This document shows, piece by piece, positions 39,408-49,116 of a stretch of DNA of 64,000 bases (its first letter is position 1; each line of letters begins with the position of its first letter). The position numbers and the translations under genes were made by a program. The stretch is taken from NCBI RefSeq assembly GCF_000344135.1, contig NZ_BAOP01000011.1, positions 1-64,000 of the forward strand, in the 5' to 3' direction. The DNA comes from Gordonia malaquae NBRC 108250. GTDB lineage: Bacteria > Actinomycetota > Actinomycetes > Mycobacteriales > Mycobacteriaceae. The notes under the pieces are model-generated. The model ran no database searches and was not told the origin of the DNA. It saw only the letters and a program-made list of their open reading frames with translations.

Positions 39408-40630
39408 CAGCGTCTCCCTCCCGTTCGAGACCCCGCACTGAGCAGGCCCGCCGCTCGTGCCCTGTCGACCACGTCGCCGATCACATCGGCGACCGCGGTC
39501 ACATCGTCGTTGTTGTTGTCGTGGGCCAGCGAAAAGCGCAACGAACCGCGCGCTGTGCCCATGTCCAGGCCCATCGCCAAGAGCACGTGACTCGCAGCCG
39601 CCACGCCTGCGGTGCACGCGGAACCGGTTGAGCACTCCACGCCCTTGGCGTCGAGCAGCATGAGCAGCGAATCGCCTTCGCAGCCGTCGAACGACACGTG
39701 GACGATCCCCGGCAGCGCATCGGCCGCGTCCGGATGTCCGAGGGCGCCGTTCACTTGAACGCCGCCGACCGCGACCAGCACGTCGCGCAGACGGTCGCGA
39801 AGGGCGACGACGTGAGCGTTGTGCGCATCACGATGCGTGACGGCCGCCCGCAACGCCGCCGCCATCCCGGCGGCGGCGGGAACGTCCTGCGTACCGGATC
39901 GGATGTCTCGTTCATGGCCGCCGCCGTGAAGCAACGGGGTGCAGGCCACGTCTCGCTGCAGAAGGAGCGCACCCGTGCCCTGTGGTCCGCCGAACTTGTG
40001 GCCGGCGATGCTCAGCGCCGACAGTCCGCTCTCGGCGAAGTCGATCGGCAGATGCCCCGCGGCGGCGATGGCGTCCGAGTGCACCGGTACGCCGTACTCT
40101 GCGCCGAGCCTGGCGACTTCGGCGATGGGTTGGACGGTGCCGACCTCGTTGTTCGCCCACATCACCGAGATGACCGCGACCGAGTCGGCGTCGGATGCGA
40201 GCAACTCACGCAACGCGGCGACGCTGACCACCCCGTTCTCGTCTACGGGCAGCACCGCGAGGTTCGCGCCGGCTTCATCGGCGAGCCACTGCGCGGGATC
40301 GAGGATCGCATGGTGCTCGACGGCCGACACGACGACGGTGCGTCGACGGTCGTCCTCGCGTCGCCGGGCGGCGTAGATGCCTTTGAGTGCAAGATTGTCC
40401 GACTCGGTGCCGCCGCTGGTGAAGATCACCTCGGAGGGCCGAGCTCCCAGGTCGCGCGCGATCGACTCGCGCGACTCCTCGAGGATGCGGCGGGCCCGTC
40501 GCCCCGAACCGTGCAGCGACGACGAGTTGCCCGGCCTCGCCCAGGCCGACTCCATCGCCGCACGAGCCTCCGCGACGAGTGCGGTGGACGCTGCGTTGTC
40601 GAGGTAGGCAGGCTGCTGGGGCGTGGACAT
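39407..40630 (-). CDS. iscS: Cysteine desulfurase
   Basis: A 407-residue PLP enzyme that frees sulphur from cysteine for MnmA and Fe-S clusters. It has [15 protein letters not shown] at the start, [18 protein letters not shown], the PLP Lys in [17 protein letters not shown] and the catalytic Cys loop [12 protein letters not shown] near residue 330. The start is ATG 40630; the upstream frame is non-coding. It corresponds to Rv3025c, which precedes trmU in M. tuberculosis. Confidence 0.94.
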   Translation of the reverse strand: MSTPQQPAYLDNAASTALVAEARAAMESAWARPGNSSSLHGSGRRARRILEESRESIARDLGARPSEVIFTSGGTESDNLALKGIYAARRREDDRRRTVVVSAVEHHAILDPAQWLADEAGANLAVLPVDENGVVSVAALRELLASDADSVAVISVMWANNEVGTVQPIAEVARLGAEYGVPVHSDAIAAAGHLPIDFAESGLSALSIAGHKFGGPQGTGALLLQRDVACTPLLHGGGHERDIRSGTQDVPAAAGMAAALRAAVTHRDAHNAHVVALRDRLRDVLVAVGGVQVNGALGHPDAADALPGIVHVSFDGCEGDSLLMLLDAKGVECSTGSACTAGVAAASHVLLAMGLDMGTARGSLRFSLAHDNNNDDVTAVADVIGDVVDRARAAGLLSAGSRTGGRR

Positions 40631-40670
40631 GACCCCACCACGATAGCCGCGCCCGGTGAGGGGGAAGAAA

Positions 40671-42050
40671 TCATCGGACCACCTGGCCGACGGCGAGCAC
40701 GTCCGCCGGGTCGTACTGCCGGGCGAGCGCACCGAGCCAAGCGCGTGTGTCGTCGTTGTAGCACCGAGCGATCACCGCCGGATCGGAGGACGCGGTGAAG
40801 TTCGGCAGCCGTGCACCGTCGCTGAACGGCGCCAGCGCGGAGATCAGGGACGACACCGCCTTCGGAACAGCGTCGGCGATCGGCGGTGCGAGCACTCCGA
40901 CCACCTGAACGTTGGCCGCGGCGTCGCGGTGGCTGAGTGCGCTGTGCGCGGCGTCGGCGTGGGCCAGCGCACCACCGAGCAGGCGGATCTCCACCATCAG
41001 CAGTGGACTCGGGACCGTGGGCCCGGCCTCGTCGAGCAATGCGACGACGGTGTCGGCGGTCACCTCACGCAGCAGAGCCGAGTCCTCGCACACCGGCACC
41101 GGATCGGTCGGGTCAGCATGGATCGCACCGATCGCCGCGTAGGGCATCGGCGCGACGGCGTCCAGGACCGGCTGCGCGATCGCCCGCATCGGTGCGAGGA
41201 CGCCCGCTGCGGTGTCGGGATCGGCGAGGCTCGCGAACCGCACGGCGACGGTCAGTCGACCTGCGAGCATCGGCGGGACGCCTGGCATCTCGGGCAGCCG
41301 CAGGAGCGCGACAGACGTGTCGACGTCGTCGGGCAGAGTCTGCGTCCATACGCGCCATGCGTGCAGCACGGCAGCGGCGTCGTCGCCGTCGAAGTACAGG
41401 GCGCCGCCGTAGAAGCCCCGCAGCGGGAGCAGATCGATCACCGTCTCGACCACCACCCCGAGGGTTCCCTTGCCACCGCGAAGCCCCCAGAACAGCTCGG
41501 GGTTCTCGTCAGGGGCCGCTCGGTGGACACGGCCGTCGCCGGTCACGACGGTGAACTCGCGCACGTGATCCGCCGAGCTTCCGAGAGCCCGGACCATCGG
41601 TCCGATCCCCGCGCCGGTCAGCAGCCCGACGACGCCGACACCGGGAGCCGAACCGCAGACCGGCGCCAGACCGAGAGGCGCAGCCGCATCGATCACCGCC
41701 TGCCAGCGCAGGCCTGCGCCGACACGCGCCGTCCTGGAGACCGCGTCGACGTGCAGACCGTCGAGGCGTCGGGTGCGGACGAGCAGGGTGTCGCCGTCGA
41801 TCTCGGTGGCGCCGTGTCCGGTGGCGTGCACGGCGACCGTCATCCCGTTCGCGGCCGCGAACTCCATCACGGCCGCGACGTCGGCCGCGTCCAGGACGTC
41901 GATCACCGCCCATGGGCGCCTGGACACGGCGACGTTGAAGGCGATGGTCTCGTAGCCGGCATCGGTCGGACGGTGGACCTCGCCGCGGACCGACGACCGC
42001 AGAGCTGCGATGTCGGCGCGGTCGACGCGGCGGGCTGATTCAGTGGTCAC
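40671..42050 (-). CDS. FAD-linked oxidoreductase (berberine-bridge type)
   Basis: A 459-residue flavoenzyme. The PCMH-type FAD domain spans about residues 25-205. HATGHG is in the position where other members attach FAD to His, and VGAGLRWQAVIDAAAPLGLAPVCGSAPGVGVVGLLTGAGIGP contacts the cofactor. The C-terminus WLGALARQYDPADVLAVGQVVR is the BBE motif. Such enzymes oxidise alcohols, sugars or aromatic natural products. The GTG at 42050 has GAGGAG 6 nt upstream. It is absent from the M. tuberculosis order and belongs to the accessory block with the regulator and exporter. Confidence 0.85.
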   Translation of the reverse strand: MTTESARRVDRADIAALRSSVRGEVHRPTDAGYETIAFNVAVSRRPWAVIDVLDAADVAAVMEFAAANGMTVAVHATGHGATEIDGDTLLVRTRRLDGLHVDAVSRTARVGAGLRWQAVIDAAAPLGLAPVCGSAPGVGVVGLLTGAGIGPMVRALGSSADHVREFTVVTGDGRVHRAAPDENPELFWGLRGGKGTLGVVVETVIDLLPLRGFYGGALYFDGDDAAAVLHAWRVWTQTLPDDVDTSVALLRLPEMPGVPPMLAGRLTVAVRFASLADPDTAAGVLAPMRAIAQPVLDAVAPMPYAAIGAIHADPTDPVPVCEDSALLREVTADTVVALLDEAGPTVPSPLLMVEIRLLGGALAHADAAHSALSHRDAAANVQVVGVLAPPIADAVPKAVSSLISALAPFSDGARLPNFTASSDPAVIARCYNDDTRAWLGALARQYDPADVLAVGQVVR

Positions 42051-42153
42051 GGTGGGCTCCTCGGGGTCGGCAGCGGCACGTCGCCGGTGCTGTGAGGACA
42101 GCGTGTCGGCCACCGCTTGCCGGACTCTTGGAGTGCGCTTGGACCCGGTCGGG

Positions 42154-45100
42154 TCACCCGCGCAGCGCGCGGGCGCTCGCCTCGACGCGCGGCAGTCCGA
42201 GGCCGCGAGCATCCTCGACGACGGCTGCGAGTGCGGCCTCGCGCGCGGGTCCGCCCGGCATCCTCGACGCCTCGACCAGGCGGCATCTGAGCAGCCCGGA
42301 CGGGCTGAGGGCAGACGTGCACACCTCGCGAGCACGGTCGAGCGCCGCATCCCCCGCCACCGCGTCGTCGATCAGGTAGTGCAGACGTGCCAACGCCAGG
42401 TCCACCGGGCCGACGCAGCCGACCTGGCCGACCGTGGCGATGCACCCGGCGAACGGTGCGAGGTACTCGAGGAAGCCCGCCGCATGGTCGACGAGGCCGA
42501 GTTCGGCGACCAGGTCGGCGAGCACCGTCGCCTGCGCGAGCGACGTCCAGAACATCGGGTGGTCGTCGTTCGACCAGATCTCGATCATCTCGCGGACCGT
42601 GGCCTCGTCGCCCTGTGTCCAGGCGACTGTCGCGACACCCGCCGCCATGAGACGGGCCACCTGATTGTCGGGCGAGGCAGCGACCGTGGCGGCCGCCCAG
42701 TCCATCCGGCCGCTCTCGTCGGTGCCGAGGACCTCGTCGACGAGTTCGCCCACGCCCTGCTGCCCGGCGAGCGCCATCAACGCCAGCATGCCCGACCCGG
42801 CGACGTACAGCTCCGTCTGCCGGTGCACCGTCATCGCGACGCGGAAGTGCTCGCGCGCCAGGTCGAAGTCGGCGTGCCACACCGCCAGCGCCATCTCCAT
42901 CCACCTCAGCTGAGCGCGAAGCACCGGCAGTCGCATGCGCTCACTGCCCACGATGGCCCGACTCATGTGCGACACCGTCGATTCGAGGTCCCCGAGGGTG
43001 AACGCCGCCATGGTGATGACCGAGTCGGTGATCACCGCGTCGACGTCAGCGTCGGCGTGCGGCAGTTCGGCGATGCGTCGCGCGAGCGCCACCTGCTCGG
43101 TCGCGTGCGACGCGACGCCCGAGTAGGTGATGAGCCGGGCCAGCGCCGCGTCGGCGAACGCATCGGGATCCCCGACTGCGGCGGCCGCCTCGTCGGCTCG
43201 TCGCAGCAGCCCGGCGGGAACCTCTGCGTCACGGTGGTAACAGTTGCCGATCGCGAGGGCGCCGAGAATGCCGACGAGTGCGTCGGGTCGACCCTCGAAC
43301 GTCACGGCGGCCTGTTCGAGAACTGCGTGCAGCTCGCCGGGCTCCTCGGCAGGCGACATCCACGGCCATCCGCCGCCGGCTCGCAGCAGTGTTCGAGCGA
43401 CGCGGCCCGCGGTGTCGCCGGACCGGTCGGCGACAGCGTCGGACAACCGGCTGCACACGGTGTCGAGCACGTGCTGGGCGCGCCCGGCGCGCGCATTCGC
43501 CCGCAGCATCGCGACCAGGAGCCCGTCGCGCACCCCGACATCGGCGTCGCCGCCCACGGTCGACTCGTACGTGGTGAGCGCGCGTTCGTACCAGTGGGCG
43601 GTGCTCTCGGAATCCCATCGCGCCGACGCCTGTTCGGCCGCCGCGCGACACGCTCGCACCACGGCGTCGACGTCGGCCACCGGCAACGCCTCCAGCAGAT
43701 GCCCGGCCCTGGCCTCGGTGGCTCCGACTCCGTCGACGTCGCCGAGCACATCGGCGATCCGCTGATGCATACGACAGCGACGCAACGGCGCCAGCGATGC
43801 AGCAGCCTGTTCTCTCAGCAGGCCGTGCGCGAACTCCGGCTGCCCGCCAGACGACGCCCAGACCACGATCCGTTCGTCGGCCGCTTCGTCGAGGCAGTCC
43901 GCCACGTCGGCGGTCGAGCGGTCCATGACTCTGGCCAGGAACGAGACGTCGATGTCCTCGCCGAGCAGCGACGCGTACCCGATCACCTCTCGAACCGGCG
44001 GATCGAGCGTGTCGAGCCGTCTGCCGAGGACCGACCGAACGGCTTCGGGCATCATCCCGGCGCGTTCGCTCGCAGGAAGGCGGGCGTATTCGGTGACGAA
44101 CAGCGGATTTCCGCCCGTGCGGACCGCGATCTCGGCGGCGTCGGTCGGCGAGAGGTCGTCGGCGACGGCCCGCACCAGATCGGCGACCTCGTTCTCGGTC
44201 AGGCCCGACACCCCGAGGACGTCACCGCCTGCGCGGACCAATGCGTCGCGAAGGCGCAGGGTCGCGGCGCAGGCCTCTTCTTCGCGCACTGTGAGGAGCA
44301 CGGTGAGCCGAGGCTGCGTCATGACCGACGCCAGATACCCGAGCAGGCCCGCCGTCATGGCGTCGGCCCACTGCACGTCGTCGACGACGACCGTGAGCGG
44401 CGCCGCCGCCTCCAGCACCGCCTGAACCCGTTCGTAGACGGCGAACCGGGCGGTGTCGGCGTCCACCCCGGCCGGGATGGAGAGGACGTCGTCCGGGTCG
44501 GCGCCGAGGGAACGGCACAGCTGGCGCAGCGGCCACCACGCGGGGATGCCCTCTGCGTCCGGGCATCGGACCCAGAGCGCGGTCTCCCCGTGCTCCTCGG
44601 CGAGACGCGCGGCTTCCTGTGCGAGGCGGGTCTTGCCGATGCCCGCGGGCCCGACGAGCGCCAGCCACCGGGTTCCGATTCGGTCCGCAGTGTAGAGTCC
44701 GGCGATCCGCTGGACCAGCGCTGCCCGTCCGACCAGTGGCGCCGGCGCTGCACGACGAGTCTCGTCTGACATCGCGATCGATGCCGCGTCGTCGACGGCA
44801 GGCTCCCTCGTCTCCTCGGCGCCCGGCCAGTGCGGCGGCCGCGGCCAGGCCGCGATCTCCGGGTCGTGACGCAGAATCGCGCCTTGGAGCTCGCTCAACT
44901 CGACACCCGGGTCGAGCCCGAGCTCGTCGCCGATCGCCCGCGTGTGAGCGGCGAACACGGCGAGTGATTCGGCGGCCCGACCGGCGCGGTAGAGGGCGAT
45001 CATGTGCAGCCAGACGCCCCGCTCCCGAAGCACGTCAGTCGAGCGGAGGGACGCTATCTCACCCAGTGCCGCGGTGATCTCGCCTTTCGCGAGCAGCGCC

Positions 45101-45618
45101 GTCACATGGATCTCCGCGACTCCCCGCCACGTCTCGGTGAGCGCCGCCGCCGGGACGGCGACCCACTCGAGATCACCGAACTCGGCGAGCAGGCCGCCGC
45201 GCCACAGATCGAGCGCCTTCGCCGACAAGCCCAGCGCATCGTCCCACCTGTTCTCGCGGCGAGCGTCCTGAGCAGTGTGAGCTAACCGTTCGAAGTCCGC
45301 GACGTCGAACGCGTCGTCTCCGAGATCCAGGCGGTATCCGGGACTCACCCGTTGGATGGGCGACGCCTCCCCGCCTGAGTCCCGGAGGAGCCTGCGCAGG
45401 TTGGAGATGTACGCCTGCAGGCTGGTGCCCGCCGCGGGCGGCGGTTGATCGCCCCACACCGCGTCCATCAGCCGGTCCCGTGACACCACGGCCCCACGAC
45501 CGAGCAGCAGCGCCGCGAGGACCGCCCGCTGCTTGGGTGAGCCCAGGTCGACCAGTACGCCGTCTCGAAGAACGGTCAGGGGGCCGAGCGCACGGTACTC
45601 ACGCATCGACTCGTTCAT
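42154..45618 (-). CDS. SARP-type regulator with AAA ATPase domain
   Basis: A 1154-residue activator. An OmpR-like winged helix (LGPLTVLRDGVLVDLGSPKQRAVLAALLL, about 8-100) and a bacterial transcription activator domain (about 105-250) precede a STAND-type ATPase. Walker A is GPAGIGKTRLAQEA and Walker B is LTVVVDDVQWAD. The remaining 600 residues are helical, TPR-like repeats. No LuxR helix-turn-helix is seen at the C-terminus. ATG 45618 overlaps the exporter stop as ATGA, so the two are co-translated. SARP regulators usually control local secondary-metabolite or export genes. Confidence 0.9.
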   Translation of the reverse strand: MNESMREYRALGPLTVLRDGVLVDLGSPKQRAVLAALLLGRGAVVSRDRLMDAVWGDQPPPAAGTSLQAYISNLRRLLRDSGGEASPIQRVSPGYRLDLGDDAFDVADFERLAHTAQDARRENRWDDALGLSAKALDLWRGGLLAEFGDLEWVAVPAAALTETWRGVAEIHVTALLAKGEITAALGEIASLRSTDVLRERGVWLHMIALYRAGRAAESLAVFAAHTRAIGDELGLDPGVELSELQGAILRHDPEIAAWPRPPHWPGAEETREPAVDDAASIAMSDETRRAAPAPLVGRAALVQRIAGLYTADRIGTRWLALVGPAGIGKTRLAQEAARLAEEHGETALWVRCPDAEGIPAWWPLRQLCRSLGADPDDVLSIPAGVDADTARFAVYERVQAVLEAAAPLTVVVDDVQWADAMTAGLLGYLASVMTQPRLTVLLTVREEEACAATLRLRDALVRAGGDVLGVSGLTENEVADLVRAVADDLSPTDAAEIAVRTGGNPLFVTEYARLPASERAGMMPEAVRSVLGRRLDTLDPPVREVIGYASLLGEDIDVSFLARVMDRSTADVADCLDEAADERIVVWASSGGQPEFAHGLLREQAAASLAPLRRCRMHQRIADVLGDVDGVGATEARAGHLLEALPVADVDAVVRACRAAAEQASARWDSESTAHWYERALTTYESTVGGDADVGVRDGLLVAMLRANARAGRAQHVLDTVCSRLSDAVADRSGDTAGRVARTLLRAGGGWPWMSPAEEPGELHAVLEQAAVTFEGRPDALVGILGALAIGNCYHRDAEVPAGLLRRADEAAAAVGDPDAFADAALARLITYSGVASHATEQVALARRIAELPHADADVDAVITDSVITMAAFTLGDLESTVSHMSRAIVGSERMRLPVLRAQLRWMEMALAVWHADFDLAREHFRVAMTVHRQTELYVAGSGMLALMALAGQQGVGELVDEVLGTDESGRMDWAAATVAASPDNQVARLMAAGVATVAWTQGDEATVREMIEIWSNDDHPMFWTSLAQATVLADLVAELGLVDHAAGFLEYLAPFAGCIATVGQVGCVGPVDLALARLHYLIDDAVAGDAALDRAREVCTSALSPSGLLRCRLVEASRMPGGPAREAALAAVVEDARGLGLPRVEASARALRG

Positions 45619-47090
45619 CCACGAGGCGATCCTACGACTGGAAGCGCCCCGACCGATCCGGTTCGCGTCAATCGTCCGGACTCCTCGCTCGGCGGAACCC
45701 CGAGCACGGCACGACCCAGCGTCGCCGCCGCGACCAGCGCACCGACTGCCGCCACACCACAGCTGATCCAGAGCGCGACGACCAGTGCGTCGGTGAACTC
45801 CTGCGCGGCGTCGGGGACGAAGGCCGACTGCGCCGGGAACACCGCGCCGAGCGCTGCCACGCCGAGCGCTATGCCGGACTGTCGGAACACGTCGTTCACG
45901 CCGGTGGCGAGTCCGAGGTCGTCTGCGCCGCTCTCGGACAGCACGACGGCCGACAGCACCGGGTTGAAGACGCCTGCCCCGATGCACGACAGCAGGAAGC
46001 CCGGCACCAGATTCCACCCGGACCCGTCGACCGTGGCGATCGTCATCCACGCCAGTCCACCGGCCACCGCGATCAACGACGTCGTGATCAGTGTCCGCGG
46101 CGCCACGAGAAGCATCAGTCTGTCGGTGGCTCCCGCGACGATCAGCATCACCGCGGTACCGGGAAGGTAGACCAGGCCCGCCTCGATGGGCGACATCCCG
46201 AGCACGCCTTGCAGATACAGGGTGACGTACACGAACACAGCGAACATCGACGCGGAGATCGCGAACGTCGCGCACTGTGCTCCGGCGAACGCGCGAGTCG
46301 CGAACAGTCCCAACGGCAGCATCGGCTCGGCGACGGACGCCTCGACGATCAGGAAGGCCACGAACGCGATCCCGGCGACCGCGAACACGACGAGGGTGCG
46401 AGGCGCGGACCATCCGTCCTCCGCCGCCTCGAAGAATCCGTCGGTCAACGCCGCCAGGGCGACAATGGCCGTCAGCTGACCGAGCCAGTCGCCGCGGCGG
46501 GGCGACGCGCTGCGCGATTCGTCGATCCACCTGACTCCGATCAGCATGAGCAGACCGACCGGCACATTGATCAGAAAGATGGCGCGCCAGTCGAGCCACT
46601 CGGTCAGCACGCCGCCTAGCAGCGGGCCGACGGCGAACGCGGCACCGATGGTGGCGCCGTATGCGGCGAGTGCGGTCGCACGCTCACGACCGGCGGGGAA
46701 CGCGTTCGCCAGGAGCGCCAGCGAGGTCGCGAACAGCAACGACGCGCCCAGTCCCTGCGCAACCCGAGCGAGGTTCAGCAGCAGCATCCCGTCGGCGCTC
46801 GCACACCACACCGACGACGCGGTGAAGACGACCGCGCCGATCGTGAACACCCGTCGACGTCCCACTCGGTCGGCCCACGCGCCCGCGCTGAGGACGGTCG
46901 ATGCGAGCGCCAGGGTGTAGCCGTCGATGACCCACTTGAGTCCCCCGAGGTCGGCGGCGAAGTCGAGGGATATCGCAGGCAGTGCCGTGTTGACCACCGC
47001 GATGTCGAGCATCAGCATCGCGGTGGCCGCACAAACTGCGGCGAGGGTGATCCGGCGGCGGGCGTCCCACCGCTGAGTCGTGTCGGTCAT
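45615..47090 (-). CDS. EmrB/QacA-type MFS exporter (DHA2 family)
   Basis: A 491-residue drug-proton antiporter with about 14 membrane helices. Motifs are LDIAVVNTALPAIS in helix 1, WVIDGYTLALASTVL, the antiporter motif A region GAWADRVGRRRVF, and the motif C-like GPLLGGVLTEWLDWRAIFLINVPVGLL. ATG 47090 has AGAGGA upstream; an upstream GTG at 47123 is a weaker start. It leads the accessory operon with the SARP regulator and is its probable target or partner. Confidence 0.92.
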   Translation of the reverse strand: MTDTTQRWDARRRITLAAVCAATAMLMLDIAVVNTALPAISLDFAADLGGLKWVIDGYTLALASTVLSAGAWADRVGRRRVFTIGAVVFTASSVWCASADGMLLLNLARVAQGLGASLLFATSLALLANAFPAGRERATALAAYGATIGAAFAVGPLLGGVLTEWLDWRAIFLINVPVGLLMLIGVRWIDESRSASPRRGDWLGQLTAIVALAALTDGFFEAAEDGWSAPRTLVVFAVAGIAFVAFLIVEASVAEPMLPLGLFATRAFAGAQCATFAISASMFAVFVYVTLYLQGVLGMSPIEAGLVYLPGTAVMLIVAGATDRLMLLVAPRTLITTSLIAVAGGLAWMTIATVDGSGWNLVPGFLLSCIGAGVFNPVLSAVVLSESGADDLGLATGVNDVFRQSGIALGVAALGAVFPAQSAFVPDAAQEFTDALVVALWISCGVAAVGALVAAATLGRAVLGVPPSEESGRLTRTGSVGALPVVGSPRG

Positions 47091-47192
47091 GAGGGTGTCC
47101 TCTCGAGTAGTCGATGAGGACACCGTGGTCGCGACGGCTTGGAGTCGCCTTGTCGCGGACTTGGCGCGTTGTTCCCGTGCGGCCCGGTCGGG

Positions 47193-48065
47193 TCAGACGG
47201 GGCTCGGCGCCGGGCGCGCCGTGTCGACGAGATCGACCGGAACCAGGCGGTCGGAGAGGTCGACGGCCGGGTTCACGAGCCGTTGCACCGATTTCGCGAG
47301 CTCGAGGCGGTCGGGCGCGGGGAGCTGCAGGTCGAAGACGGTGAGCGTGACGACGAGCTCGGGAGCGGTCACGATGCGCATGAACGTGGCGCCGATCGTG
47401 TCGTCGCCGATGAACCCGGCGATAGTCGTCGGGCGACCCGACTCGCTGTACGTCAGCCGCATCGGCAGGACGGGGACTCCCGCGTCGACGGCCGCCTGGA
47501 AGAACGCCGGGCGGAACCGCCCGGACGCCGCACCGCACCAGGTGGTGCCCTCCGGGAACACCGCCACGGCACGGCCACGGTCGAGGATCCCGGTGACCTT
47601 GTCGATCATCGGTCGCAGCAGTCGGAGATCTCCGCGGACGTGCGAGAGGACGCCGAACGCCTTGGCGACGATCCCGAAGCCCGCCATCTGCGCCACCTCG
47701 TGCTTGGCGACGAACCGGGCCGGCGCGACCGACGCCATCGCGACGATGTCGAGGAAGGAGACGTGGTTGGCCACGATGAGGGCTCCCCGAATTCGACGTG
47801 CCTCGTCGGGACGTCGATCCTCGACCGTGAGCCGCACGCCCATCGACCGGAGGCAGACGCGCGCGCTCCCCCGCCAGTAACCGTGCCGGGCTCGTCGCGG
47901 AACGAGCACGGTGATCAGCCCGACCGTCAGCAGTACGACTGCGGCGAAAGCGAACCCGGTCATCCGGGCCGTCGACCGCAGCCTCGACACTCGCTTGGTC
48001 TCCGGCACGCATGCCGCGCCGCACGGGCTGTGCGGCACCCATTGGTTCACGGTCGTGTTCGTCAT
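47193..48065 (-). CDS. Acyltransferase (PlsC/OlsA-like)
   Basis: A 290-residue membrane-bound acyltransferase syntenic with Rv3026c. One N-terminal hydrophobic helix (MTGFAFAAVVLLTVGLITVLVP) precedes the LPLAT domain with the HX4D site ANHVSFLD and the substrate loop VFPEGTT. It should acylate a hydroxyl of a lipid. Together with the GNAT gene at 48087 the arrangement matches the OlsB-OlsA pair of ornithine-lipid synthesis, but lysophosphatidic acid is an alternative substrate. It lies 21 bp after its neighbour. Confidence 0.85.
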   Translation of the reverse strand: MTNTTVNQWVPHSPCGAACVPETKRVSRLRSTARMTGFAFAAVVLLTVGLITVLVPRRARHGYWRGSARVCLRSMGVRLTVEDRRPDEARRIRGALIVANHVSFLDIVAMASVAPARFVAKHEVAQMAGFGIVAKAFGVLSHVRGDLRLLRPMIDKVTGILDRGRAVAVFPEGTTWCGAASGRFRPAFFQAAVDAGVPVLPMRLTYSESGRPTTIAGFIGDDTIGATFMRIVTAPELVVTLTVFDLQLPAPDRLELAKSVQRLVNPAVDLSDRLVPVDLVDTARPAPSPV

Positions 48066-48086
48066 GGTGTCGCTGCCCCGGGCCCG

Positions 48087-48908
48087 CTAGTCCGCGCTCT
48101 TCATCCGGGCCATCGCGCCGCGGAGTCGTTCGACGTAGCGCGCCTCGCCCTGGTGGCGGTCGAGGACTGTCAGGAAGTCGCCGACGTCGAAGACCTCGTC
48201 GAATGCGGGTTCACCGCAGACTCGGGCGCCGAGCCTGGTGTACCCCTTCAGGAGTGCGGGCAGGCGGAGGGTCTCCGGTGGCTCCAGCTCGTCGAGGGAC
48301 TTGCCGTCGACCTCGACTCGGATGTGCGGGAACGCCTGCCACTGTCCGCGGTATTTGTCGCGGGAGAGGTCCCGGATGCCTCGGAGCTCACGTCCACGGC
48401 CGAGCGGTGATTCGAGCGGCACGGACACGCAGCCCATCATGTACCGGTAGGCGCCTTCCTCGAGGTAGCCGAGCAGCGCGGCCCAGAGCATCGCCGTCAC
48501 CGATCCGCTGCGGTGATCGGGGTCGACAACGGCACGGCCCATCTCGACGGTCTCCCCGCGGATCGGGTCGAGTTCGTCCAGGTCGAACTCGCCCGCCGAG
48601 TACCAGCCGCCCGCTGCGATGGCGCGGGGCGGCGGGAGGACACGAGCGCAGCCGACGAGCTTGTCGGTCGGGAGATGACGCACGAGCAGGTGCTCGCAGA
48701 AGTCGTCGAATCGGTCGGCGTCGCGGCCCGACGCCGCGTCACCGATCGAATCGGAGTATCCGGGCTCGTTGTTGAAGACCTCGAAACGCAGACGCTGTGC
48801 CGCGTCGACGTCGGCCGAGTCTTCGGTGATCGTCACTTCGTAGTCGCCACCCGCCAGGAGCACCCGGCGAGTACGTGCGCTGTTCGCTGCAACCTGAATC
48901 ACTGTCAT
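48087..48908 (-). CDS. GNAT-fold N-acyltransferase (OlsB-like)
   Basis: A 273-residue protein syntenic with Rv3027c. The sequence AAQRLRFEVFNNEPGYSD, DRFDDFCEHLLVRHLPTDKLVGCARVL and VEMGRAVVDPDHRSGSVTAMLWAALLGYL matches the OlsB/N-acyl amino acid synthase branch of the GNAT family, which N-acylates ornithine from an acyl carrier. MMGCVSVPLES follows as in that branch. ATG 48908 was used; an upstream TTG at 48920 is possible. The ornithine substrate is inferred from the family and the PlsC partner. Confidence 0.8.
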   Translation of the reverse strand: MTVIQVAANSARTRRVLLAGGDYEVTITEDSADVDAAQRLRFEVFNNEPGYSDSIGDAASGRDADRFDDFCEHLLVRHLPTDKLVGCARVLPPPRAIAAGGWYSAGEFDLDELDPIRGETVEMGRAVVDPDHRSGSVTAMLWAALLGYLEEGAYRYMMGCVSVPLESPLGRGRELRGIRDLSRDKYRGQWQAFPHIRVEVDGKSLDELEPPETLRLPALLKGYTRLGARVCGEPAFDEVFDVGDFLTVLDRHQGEARYVERLRGAMARMKSAD

Positions 48909-49048
48909 GCCTGCAGTCAAGGCGACCGGAGCGGCGTCGCGGTCACGTCGACGTGTCGTGTTCGCACACGCCCCGTGAACTCCTCGACGCGGCGTTTCCC
49001 GCCCCGCAACCCTGACGTCTCACCGATGTCGTGTTTGCCCGCGACGCA

Positions 49049-49085
49049 AGAACACCCCGCCGCACCGAGTGCGACGGGGTGTTCT
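49049..49085 (-). terminator. Hairpin after etfA
   Basis: The arms AGAACACCCCG (49049-49059) and CGGGGTGTTCT (49075-49085) enclose a second stem CGCAC/GTGCG with a single mismatch. It lies 31 bp beyond the etfA stop and before the OlsB-like gene. The U-tract is short. Confidence 0.8.
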
Positions 49086-49116
49086 GTGACGACTCACCGA
49101 AGGGTGATCACAGCGC

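Noticed and set aside
42010-44769. 919-codon plus-strand open frame
   Set aside because: It lies antisense to the SARP-ATPase gene, is Arg/Gly/His-rich without any motif, and the minus-strand reading has clear Walker motifs.
45619-46599. N-terminal extension of the SARP regulator frame
   Set aside because: The extra 327 codons are antiparallel-frame readings of the exporter gene on the same strand, Arg-rich and without homology; the winged helix begins right after ATG 45618.
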